This document shows, one piece after another, positions 6,553-12,800 of a DNA stretch of 21,058 nucleotides (position 1 is its first letter; every line of letters starts with the position of its first letter). The DNA is taken from contig JBFFXF010000113.1 of NCBI GenBank assembly GCA_041569895.1, positions 1 to 21,058 of the forward strand, read 5' to 3'. The notes under the pieces are model-generated. The model searched no databases. It was not told where the DNA came from and saw nothing but the letters and a program-made list of their open reading frames with translations. Both the position numbers and the translations under genes were made by a program. Source of the DNA: JBFFXF01 sp041569895. GTDB taxonomy: Bacteria > Planctomycetota > UBA8108 > JACQVS01.

Positions 6553-7274
6553 TCCCTCGACTTCGACGTCGGCGCGCGCTTCCTGACGATCGGCTCTCCG
6601 ATCACCCCATCGACGACCGGCTCGCTCCTCGACTCCGTCGCGGCGGGCGTCTCCGCGTCGGCGGTCGCTCCGTCCGGCCGGGCGCTCGTGTTCTCTCGCT
6701 GGTCCCGGGGCTCATCCGCACCGCCGTCGCTCCGCCTGTCACCGAGCTCGTCGTCCGGAGCTCCGCCCGATTCGCGGTTCGTCTCGCCGGATCGGTCGGC
6801 GGCCTCCGCCGTGGTCGCCCTGGCGGGCGGCGCCAGGCCGGTGATCGACTCGACGAGCCACGAGATCGACGTGTAGCGGAACGCCGACCGCGTCCGACCG
6901 AGCCGTTTCTCGACCAGACGCTGCTCGCCACTCTCGTCGGGGTGCAGGCTGAGCGTGGCGAGGCGCTCGAAACCGGCGCGGACCTCGCGCAGGATCCACA
7001 CCAGCCCGTTCATCGTGTTGCGAAACCTGAAGGCGCCGGTATCGGCGAGGACGCGGAACTCGCGTCCCTCCATCTCCTGGCGGATCGCCGTCACTCGCCG
7101 CTCGGCCTCCTCCTCGCCTCGCGAGCGCCCGAACGCCGACAGGAACGCGCTCCTCAGGTCCTCGAAGACGGTATTCATCTGACCGAAGCGTGACCGTGGG
7201 TCACCGCCGGGCGCGGCATCGCGTGTCGGCTCGAGCGAACGGCCGAACGCGCGGGACACTGTCTTGCGAATCAC
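6525..7274 (-). CDS. Unrecognised protein following the FHA coiled-coil gene
   Basis: A 249-residue protein; I do not recognise the family. Residues about 30-150 look folded and helical: MNTVFEDLRSAFLSAFGR, ERRVTAIRQEMEGREF, then MNGLVWILREVRAGFERL and SAFRYTSISWLVESITGL. The remaining hundred residues are Ser/Glu/Asp/Arg-rich and disordered, ending in a basic stretch. The start is GTG at 7274, overlapping the upstream TGA as GTGA, with GGAGG 7 nt before it. No signal peptide or clear membrane helix is visible. It is expressed with the FHA protein and upstream of the terminator-like hairpin, so a partner, chaperone or regulator of that protein is the simplest guess. That is context only. Confidence 0.7.
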   Translation of the reverse strand: MIRKTVSRAFGRSLEPTRDAAPGGDPRSRFGQMNTVFEDLRSAFLSAFGRSRGEEEAERRVTAIRQEMEGREFRVLADTGAFRFRNTMNGLVWILREVRAGFERLATLSLHPDESGEQRLVEKRLGRTRSAFRYTSISWLVESITGLAPPARATTAEAADRSGETNRESGGAPDDELGDRRSDGGADEPRDQRENTSARPDGATADAETPAATESRSEPVVDGVIGEPIVRKRAPTSKSRESGAARAAR

Positions 7275-9955
7275 GACGACACCTCCTCCGTTTCCTCTCC
7301 GGGCGCCGCGACCGAGGCGATCACCTGCTCGACACCGTGGCTTCTCAGGAGCTCCAGCGTGCTCCGCGCGACCCGGTCGAGACCGCCGTCGCGGCTCTCG
7401 GCGAGCTCCGTCTCCCTGGCGCGCAGTCTCGACCGCAGATCCTCGACGTAGGAGCGCAGCCGTTCGAGCTCCTCGCGGTGACGGTCCTCGAGCTCCCGTC
7501 GCGATGACGCCGCGGATGCCTCGACCTCGGCGAGACGCTCCGCCGCCGCGGCGCGCTCGGACTCGAGAGTGTCCGAAAGCTCCTCGCGGGCCGACTCGAG
7601 GGACTCCTCGAGGTCGTGCCGCGACGAGTCGGACGCCGACCGCTGCTCCTCCCGGGCCGACTGGAGGGACATCTCCAGCTCGCCGGCGCGGCGGAGCGCG
7701 TCCTCGAGCCGCGAACGCGTCTCGTGAAGCTCCCACGCGAGCCCCTCTCGCTCCGCGCGCAGCGACTCGAGCTCGGCCACGACCTCGGCGCTTTCCTTCT
7801 CCCGGCCTTCTCGTTCAGAGGCGAGCTGCTCGGTGAGCTCGCCGTATCGTTCATCGAACACGCGCTGGACCTCGCGCAGCCGCTGCTGCTGATCGCCCTT
7901 CAGGGCGTCGCGCTCGCGGACGACGCTGTCGAGCTCCTCACGCAGCTTGCGGCAGGTCTCCTCGGCGCGGGCGGCGCGCTTCTCGAGCTCGCTCGCCGTG
8001 GTTCGCGTCTGGTCGAGGAGCTCACGCGCGACCTGTTGCAGCCGATCGCGCTCGGCCGCGGCGGCGTCGCGCTCCTTTCGGATCCGGTCGATCTCCAGAT
8101 CGAACCGCTCGTTCCAGCTCTCCTCGCGAGCCCGGTGCGCGGCCTCGGCCTCGGCGAGCGCGGTGCGACCCCGCTCGCGCTCCGCGGTGAGGGCCTCCTC
8201 GAGCGCGGCGGTCGGCTCCTCCGCCTTGCGCGTCACCTCCTCGAGCCGCTGCCGGAGCTCCTCGATCTCGCTCGCCGCGGCGCCGCGCACGCGTTCGAGC
8301 TCCTCGCGTCGTTCCGTGCGCTCGGCCTCGAGAATGGCGGCGTGCTCCTCGCGCAGGCCGCCGAGCTCCTCGGCGTGACGCGTGCGCTCCTGCTCGATCT
8401 CCTCGCGGTACTGGGCTCGCTCTCTCTCGAGCTGCTCGCGGTGCTCCGCGCGCTCGCGTTCGAGCTGTGCCCGCAGCTCCGCCTGCATCTGCTCGAAGTC
8501 GCGGCGATGGCGGGCCTGCTCGTCCTCGAGTTGCCTGGCGTGCTGCGCGTGGTCGCTCTCCAGTCGCTGGCGATGCTGGGCCTGCTCGCTCTCGAGCTGC
8601 TCGCGGTGCTGGGCACGCTCCGCCTCCAGCTGTTCGTGATGCTGGGCACGCTCTGCCTCGAGCTGCTCGCGATGCCGCGCCAGCGCGGTCTCCATCTCTT
8701 CGTGCTGCTCGGCGCGCTCGCGCTCCAGCTCCTCGGCGTGTTGGCGCCGCTCGCGCTCGAGCTGCTCCTCGTGCCCGGCGCGTCCCTTCGCGAGCTCCTC
8801 GTGACGCGCCGCGCGCTCGCGCTCCAGAGCGGCCCGCAGCTCCTCGCGCTCACGGTCGAGCTCGGCGCGCAGCTCGTTCCCCTCGCGCTCGCGCTCCTCG
8901 CGCTCCTTCTCGCGTTCCTCGCGCTCACGCGCCCACTCCGCGCGCTCGCGCTCCCACTCTTCCCGCTGCCGGTGCGCCTCCTCGTCGCGCACGGCCCGCA
9001 TGCTCTCGAGCTCGCGCTCGCCGCGAGCTCGCACCTCGGTGACCTTCTCGGCGGCGGTCGCCCACGCGGCCTTGAGCTCATCGACGAGGGAGGAGCGCAG
9101 CGCATCGAGCGCCTGGCCGCGCTCCTCGACGAGGCGGTCTCGAGCCTGGCGCAGCTCGTCGAGACGCTCCTCCGTCTCGCGACGGATCGAATCGACCTGC
9201 TCCCGTGATCGGCTCTCCGCCTCGCGCGCAGCGGCGAGCTCGGCGCGAAGGCGACCGAGCTCCGCCTCGGTCCGTGAGCCGGCCTGACGGAGCTCGGCGA
9301 CGGCGCGCTCGAGCTCCTCGATCGTCGAACGCGAACGCCCCGCCTCGGAGGCGAGTGAGTCCTTCTCGGCGGCCAGGGAGTCTCTCTCGGCGGTGACCGT
9401 GGCGAGCGCCTTGCGGTTGCGTTCGAGCTCCTCGGCGAGCGAGCGCCTCTCGCGCTCGAGGCGATCCCGTTCCTTGCCCGCCTCCTCGCTCCCGCGCTTG
9501 CCGGCCGCGCCCGATTTGCGCTTCTCGCTCTTGAGCTGGTCCGCGAGCTTCTTCTCCGCCTTGCGACGCGCCTCGACCTCCTTCTCGAGCGTCGCGACGG
9601 ACGCGCGCAGCTTCTCGATCTCCCGGCTCGCCGGCCGCAGGAAGCCGTCGCGCCGGCGAGCGCCCTGCGGCACCTCGCGCAGGAAAGCGAATCGACCCGA
9701 GCCGAGCTCGATCACATCGCCGTCCTGGAGCGTGGCGCGATCGACGACGCTCCCGTTGACGCTCGTGCCGCCCGCGCTGCCCAGGTCCTCGAGTTCCGCC
9801 GCGTCCCCGTCGACGCGAATGCGAGCGTGGTGCCACGAGACGGAGGTGTCCCGGAGATGGAGCTCGCAGCTCGCGTCACTGCCGATGGTCACCTGCGAGG
9901 AAAGCTCGATGAAACGACCGATCTGGTCGCCACCGAGACCCAGGAGATACGGCAT
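7271..9955 (-). CDS. FHA-domain protein with very long coiled coil
   Basis: An 894-residue protein. Residues 1-95 form an FHA domain: IGSDASCELHLRDTSVSWHH, then GTSVNG (63-68) and DGDVIELG. FHA domains bind phosphothreonine through G-R, S-x-x-H and N-G positions. Here S40, H43 and N67 are kept, but the Arg after G25 is Ser, so phospho-binding may be lost or changed. Residues about 105-880 are almost unbroken charged coiled coil, with 11-residue repeats of the type AQHHEQLEAER at about 380-555. The C-terminus (LDRVARSTLELLRSHGVEQV) is a short amphipathic end. The start is ATG at 9955 with GGAG 5 nt upstream. As first gene behind the promoter it could be a regulator (as Fha proteins are in type VI secretion), a scaffold or a tape measure. 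Confidence 0.88.
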   Translation of the reverse strand: MPYLLGLGGDQIGRFIELSSQVTIGSDASCELHLRDTSVSWHHARIRVDGDAAELEDLGSAGGTSVNGSVVDRATLQDGDVIELGSGRFAFLREVPQGARRRDGFLRPASREIEKLRASVATLEKEVEARRKAEKKLADQLKSEKRKSGAAGKRGSEEAGKERDRLERERRSLAEELERNRKALATVTAERDSLAAEKDSLASEAGRSRSTIEELERAVAELRQAGSRTEAELGRLRAELAAAREAESRSREQVDSIRRETEERLDELRQARDRLVEERGQALDALRSSLVDELKAAWATAAEKVTEVRARGERELESMRAVRDEEAHRQREEWERERAEWAREREEREKEREEREREGNELRAELDREREELRAALERERAARHEELAKGRAGHEEQLERERRQHAEELERERAEQHEEMETALARHREQLEAERAQHHEQLEAERAQHREQLESEQAQHRQRLESDHAQHARQLEDEQARHRRDFEQMQAELRAQLERERAEHREQLERERAQYREEIEQERTRHAEELGGLREEHAAILEAERTERREELERVRGAAASEIEELRQRLEEVTRKAEEPTAALEEALTAERERGRTALAEAEAAHRAREESWNERFDLEIDRIRKERDAAAAERDRLQQVARELLDQTRTTASELEKRAARAEETCRKLREELDSVVRERDALKGDQQQRLREVQRVFDERYGELTEQLASEREGREKESAEVVAELESLRAEREGLAWELHETRSRLEDALRRAGELEMSLQSAREEQRSASDSSRHDLEESLESAREELSDTLESERAAAAERLAEVEASAASSRRELEDRHREELERLRSYVEDLRSRLRARETELAESRDGGLDRVARSTLELLRSHGVEQVIASVAAPGEETEEVSS
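8596..8661. repeat. 33-bp repeats coding for 11-residue coiled-coil units
   Basis: Two adjacent 33-bp units (8596-8628 and 8629-8661) are very similar. More diverged copies extend on both sides, about 8290-8820. They encode 11-residue units with consensus A-Q-H-x-E-Q-L-E-x-E-R. An 11-residue period favours a nearly straight or slightly right-handed coiled coil rather than the usual heptad. Confidence 0.75.
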
Positions 9956-10037
9956 GGAGGCTCCAGTGTTGTCGCGACGGAAGGCGAAAGAGCGGCGGCT
10001 CGCTCCCCCCGCGGCGAGAGTCCTTTTCGACTTCTTT

Positions 10038-10061
10038 CCGGATGTGTCCTTCCCGGATGTG
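10038..10061. promoter_or_regulatory. 9-bp direct repeat in the leader of the FHA/injection-system operon
   Basis: CCGGATGTG occurs at 10038-10046 and 10053-10061, 15 bp apart start to start, some 25-50 bp downstream of the proposed -10. It could be an operator or an RNA leader element. No regulator is recognised. Confidence 0.35.
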
Positions 10062-10084
10062 GTACCCGCGTGTGGACAGCGGGG

Positions 10085-10113
10085 AGTGTAGCCGGCAGGG
10101 GAGACGCAGTCAA
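10085..10113 (-). promoter_or_regulatory. Sigma70-type promoter of the FHA/injection-system operon
   Basis: On the minus strand TTGACT (10113-10108) is separated by exactly 17 nt from TACACT (10090-10085). Transcription would start near 10078, giving a leader of about 120 nt before the FHA ATG at 9955. Five of six consensus bases at -35 and four of six at -10 stand out in this GC-rich background. Confidence 0.65.
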
Positions 10114-10124
10114 CGGACGCCCGG

Positions 10125-10367
10125 GACCCGGGCCGGGGCTCGTCCTCGTCCTCGTCGACGTCCTCGACGGGCTCGGACGGGAGGCGAGGTCGATTCCGGA
10201 ACAGAGATCCGAGACCGAGATCGGAGACCGAGGAGAGAGGTCCGATTCCGAGATCCGACTCCGATGCCGATTCCGACTCAGATGACCGTCTCGGGCGGTC
10301 GTTCGGGCACGGGCACGGGCACGGGAACGGGAACGGGGACGGGGAGGGGACGGGGACGGGTAGGGCA
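10125..10367. repeat. Intergenic composite hexamer repeat element 3, between the divergent units
   Basis: The 464-nt gap between the FHA gene and moaD holds both promoters and this element. It has CTCGTC units at about 10139-10165, GAGATC/GAGACC and TCCGAT units at about 10192-10280, and the module GATGACCGTCTCGGGCGGTC (10281-10300, repeated exactly at 16968-16987). From 10305 it has GGGCAC/GGGAAC/GGGGAC units with GGG every six bases on the plus strand. No gene is supported in it. Confidence 0.8.
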
Positions 10368-10380
10368 GCACAAGAACATC

Positions 10381-10409
10381 TTGGTCGCTGCCGTGCCTTC
10401 CGGTATGCT
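10381..10409 (+). promoter_or_regulatory. Possible moaD promoter giving a nearly leaderless transcript
   Basis: TTGGTC (10381-10386), 17 nt, then TATGCT (10404-10409). Transcription would begin at about 10416-10420, at or just before the ATG at 10420. That fits the absence of a ribosome-binding site there. Match to consensus is modest. Confidence 0.4.
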
Positions 10410-10419
10410 CGGTTTTCGT

Positions 10420-10719
10420 ATGTCCACCACCGTGCACGTCCTCTTCTTTGCCAGGGCGCGAGAGATCGCGGGGGTCGATCGCCTCGAGATCGAGCTCGAC
10501 GGCGATCCGCGTGTCGGCGATGTCGTCGATGAGCTGCGCCGGCGTCGCCCGCAGCTCGACGACGCGCTCCGGGCGTGCCGATTCGCCGTCAACCAGGAGT
10601 TCAGCGGCCTCGACGAGGCGGTGCCCGAGGGCGCGGAGGTCGCCGTCCTGCCACCCGTCAGCGGGGGCTGCGGCCCGCGTTCCGAGAATCCGTGTCCAGA
10701 ATCACCGACGAGCCGCTGA
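10420..10719 (+). CDS. moaD: MoaD, molybdopterin synthase sulfur-carrier subunit, with C-terminal extension
   Basis: A 99-residue ubiquitin-fold sulfur carrier. MoaD's C-terminal Gly-Gly is adenylated by MoeB, converted to a thiocarboxylate, and gives sulfur to precursor Z in the MoaD-MoaE complex. VHVLFFARAREIAGVDRLEI at the start, VGDVVDELRRRRPQL and VAVLPPVSGG (74-83) are textbook. MoaD normally ends at this Gly-Gly, but here 16 residues follow (CGPRSENPCPESPTSR), overlapping the moaE start. The tail must be removed, or a frameshift at GGGGG (10663-10667) may be used. The start is ATG 10420; an in-frame ATG at 10405 falls in the proposed -10 and would add five residues. It is followed directly by moaE. 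Confidence 0.92.
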   Translation: MSTTVHVLFFARAREIAGVDRLEIELDGDPRVGDVVDELRRRRPQLDDALRACRFAVNQEFSGLDEAVPEGAEVAVLPPVSGGCGPRSENPCPESPTSR

Positions 10720-11099
10720 GCCTCGCCGACGCCGTCGAGCGCGTTCGCGCGCCGTCCGCCGGGGCCGTGCTGACCTTCTCCGGCGTGGTGCGTGACTCCC
10801 ACCGCGGACAGCGCGTCACCGGCATCGACTATCACGCCTACCGGGAGATGGCGCAGCAGGAGCTCGATCGCATCGAGGCGGATGCCCTCGAGCGGTTTCC
10901 GGAGATCCGCATTCACATCGCGCACCGACTGGGACTGCTGGACGTCGGAGAGGAAAGCGTCGTCATCGCTGTGGCGTCGCCGCATCGCGCGGAGGGTTTC
11001 GATGCGCTTCGCTTCGCCATCGAGGAGATCAAGAGTCGCGTGCCGATATGGAAGAAGGAGCTGTACCCCGACGGGCACGCGTGGATCGAGGGATCGTGA
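10692..11099 (+). CDS. moaE: MoaE, molybdopterin synthase catalytic subunit
   Basis: A 135-residue large subunit of molybdopterin synthase, which inserts two sulfurs into cyclic pyranopterin monophosphate using MoaD thiocarboxylate. Family blocks are visible throughout: GAVLTFSGVVRDSHRGQRV (24-42), DYHAYREMAQQEL, IHIAHRLGLLDVGEESVVIA, and SPHRAEGFDALRFAIEEIKS. The sequence KSRVPIWKKE contains K114 and K121, spaced as the catalytic lysines 119 and 126 of E. coli MoaE. Length is normal. The start is GTG at 10692, inside the moaD tail; the frame is open well upstream of it without a stop. It is the second gene of a two-gene cofactor unit, and the following lipoprotein gene starts 66 nt later. 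Confidence 0.95.
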   Translation: MSRITDEPLSLADAVERVRAPSAGAVLTFSGVVRDSHRGQRVTGIDYHAYREMAQQELDRIEADALERFPEIRIHIAHRLGLLDVGEESVVIAVASPHRAEGFDALRFAIEEIKSRVPIWKKELYPDGHAWIEGS

Positions 11100-11165
11100 G
11101 CGGCGCCGCCGTGTCCCTGCATGACCTGAATCGAGAACCCTGAAATGGAACGGGAAGAGCGAGGA

Positions 11166-11576
11166 ATGAACGCCTGGAGGCCGCTGCTTTCGATCGTGTT
11201 GCTCGTCGCCGTCGCGTGTCCCACGTCCGGCTGCCTGGTGATGGGGCGGAGGCAGATCGACCAGCCGATCGACGACAACGCCGTCGCCGCCGTCACGCGC
11301 GGCATGAGCCGGGAGCAGGTCACGGATCTGCTCGGAGCGCCGCACGAGATCATCTTCAGCAACCGCGAGCACGATCCGCTCCGCGAGCACGCGTACGTCT
11401 ACGAATTCACCCGCCAGAAGGCGACCGCGCTCTTCTTCGGCGTGGTGAACTTCGGCAATCTCGACTCGAAGCGCGACCGCGTGGTCGTGTTCTTCGACGA
11501 GGACGGACGCGTCGCCAGCCTCGGGGCGAGTCTGCACGGACACGAGTCGAGCTACGGGTTCCCGTTCGGCGACTGA
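11166..11576 (+). CDS. Putative lipoprotein with BamE/SmpA-like domain
   Basis: A 136-residue exported protein. The N-terminus (MNAWRPLLSIVLLVAVACPT, then SGC) is a signal peptide with a lipobox-like end and acceptor Cys23. Residues about 38-120 resemble the SmpA/OmlA/BamE fold, found in small outer-membrane lipoproteins including the BAM subunit BamE: AVTRGMSREQVTDLLGAPHE (42-61, the family's 'G.s..eV..lLG.P' motif), a YVYEF strand and RVVVFFDEDGRV. An ATG seven codons upstream (11145) is also in frame; the inner ATG gives a better signal peptide, though its SD spacing is poor. The next gene starts 3 nt after the stop and carries a similar motif. Envelope assembly is plausible but unproven. 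Confidence 0.75.
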   Translation: MNAWRPLLSIVLLVAVACPTSGCLVMGRRQIDQPIDDNAVAAVTRGMSREQVTDLLGAPHEIIFSNREHDPLREHAYVYEFTRQKATALFFGVVNFGNLDSKRDRVVVFFDEDGRVASLGASLHGHESSYGFPFGD

Positions 11577-11579
11577 CGG

Positions 11580-12620
11580 ATGGCCCGGTGTCTCGGTCTC
11601 CTCCTCGGGCTCGCGCTCGCCGCGTCGCTCGGCTGCCACGTTGACGTCTCCCGCGTTCGCCGCGGGACGCCGCTCGATCTGCAGGCCTTCGAACGCCTCC
11701 AGAGCGGCCGGTCGACGCTCGACGATGCCCTCGCCGCGCTCGGCGCGCCCGATCGGCTCGAGTGGAAGAACGGCAAGGACTACCTCTGGTACCTCCACGA
11801 GGACGTCACGCGCGTCGGCATCCGACTGCAATCACCGGTGTCGGTTTTCGGCTACCGTCACACCTTCGCGCAGCTCGAGGGTGACCGCGAGGAGACCGAT
11901 CAGATCGAGCTCGTCTTCGACGAGCGCAGCGTCCTCGAGCGCAAGAGCCTCCGCCTCGCGCCGGGAGGCGGCGAGCCGGTCGAGGGCGCCCGATGGCGCG
12001 TGTCGATCACGCCACGATACGCGTACAGCCCCGTGCTCTTCGGCGACGGCGGCGAGGAGCCGTTCGCGGACCTCTTCGAGTACGGACAGCTCTTCGGGCT
12101 CGAGATCGGCGTCGAGCCGACCTCCTACCTCAACCTCTCGCTCCGCGGCAACTACCAGGTCTACGAGGGCGACGAGTTCCGAGACGGCGCGCGCGTCGTC
12201 GGCCTCGACGACCTCGAGCTCTACCAGGTGACCCTCGGCGGGCGGCTGATCTTCCCGGCGCGCGCGCTCGGCTCGCTCTGGAAGCTCGACGAGCTCAAGG
12301 ACCTCTTCCGCGAGCCGGACGTGGTGGCTCGCCGCGGTCTCTTCCTCTCGATCGACTGGAGCCTCGGCGCGACGTACGCCGACTCGGTCCCGGTCTCCTT
12401 CGACGGCCAGCCCGCCGCGGCGACCTACTTCGACCACTCCCTCTCCTTCACGTCGATGGTCGGAGCTGGAATCGAGTACTCGCTCGACGCCATCGCCATC
12501 CGCGCCGACTTCGCCTACCAGACGATCGACGCCTTCGATGAGGGCTCGGCGGACCTGGACACGGACAATGACGGCCTGTCGAACTTTCTCTTCGGAGGAA
12601 GTGTGAGCCTCAGATTCTGA
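11580..12620 (+). CDS. Lipobox protein: BamE-like N-terminal segment plus outer-membrane beta-barrel-like C-terminus
   Basis: A 346-residue protein. The N-terminus MARCLGLLLGLALAASLGC is a signal sequence ending in a possible lipobox (Cys19). Residues about 33-110 contain LQSGRSTLDDALAALGAPDR and DYLWYLHEDV, similar in pattern to the BamE-like motif of the preceding gene. From about residue 135 onward there are alternating amphipathic strands (WRVSITPRYAYSP, YLNLSLRGNYQVY, LYQVTLGGRLIFPA, GLFLSIDWSLGATY, IAIRADFAYQTID) ending VSLRF, the C-terminal Phe expected of outer-membrane barrels. A Ca-binding-like DTDNDGLSN precedes the last strand. A lipid anchor plus a barrel in one chain is uncommon. 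Only 3 nt separate it from the lipoprotein gene, so co-expression is likely. No family name is assigned. Confidence 0.75.
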   Translation: MARCLGLLLGLALAASLGCHVDVSRVRRGTPLDLQAFERLQSGRSTLDDALAALGAPDRLEWKNGKDYLWYLHEDVTRVGIRLQSPVSVFGYRHTFAQLEGDREETDQIELVFDERSVLERKSLRLAPGGGEPVEGARWRVSITPRYAYSPVLFGDGGEEPFADLFEYGQLFGLEIGVEPTSYLNLSLRGNYQVYEGDEFRDGARVVGLDDLELYQVTLGGRLIFPARALGSLWKLDELKDLFREPDVVARRGLFLSIDWSLGATYADSVPVSFDGQPAAATYFDHSLSFTSMVGAGIEYSLDAIAIRADFAYQTIDAFDEGSADLDTDNDGLSNFLFGGSVSLRF

Positions 12621-12639
12621 CCTTCGGGCCAGTCAGGGA

Positions 12640-12785
12640 CAGAGGACGGAGTCAGAGATCAGAGATCAGAGATCAGAGGTCGGAGTCGGAGTCGGTATCG
12701 GGCACGGGAACGGGCACGGGAACGGGCACGGGAACGGGAACGGGAACGGGAACGGGGACGGGGACGGGAACGGGAACGGGAACGG
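12640..12785. repeat. Intergenic composite hexamer repeat element 4, between convergent genes
   Basis: GATCAGA and GGAGTC/GGTATC units (about 12640-12699) lead into 14 perfect-length hexamers of GGGAAC/GGGCAC/GGGGAC from 12700 to 12783. It lies between the converging ends of the barrel gene (12620) and nadE (12801). GGG recurs every six bases on the plus strand, giving many overlapping G-quadruplex motifs. It may act as a bidirectional transcription stop. Confidence 0.88.
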
Positions 12786-12800
12786 AGCCCAGGACAGGCG

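Noticed and set aside
7616..9208. 530-residue open frame on the plus strand opposite the FHA coiled-coil gene, with Leu-rich, membrane-like translation
   Set aside because: It is the antisense shadow of Glu/Arg-rich coiled-coil codons, which read as Leu/Ala/Ser on the other strand. No ribosome-binding site or family motif is present, while the minus-strand gene is clear.
12640..12785. CRISPR array or satellite coding region
   Set aside because: Units are contiguous 6-bp repeats without spacers, and open frames across them arise only from the 6-bp period.
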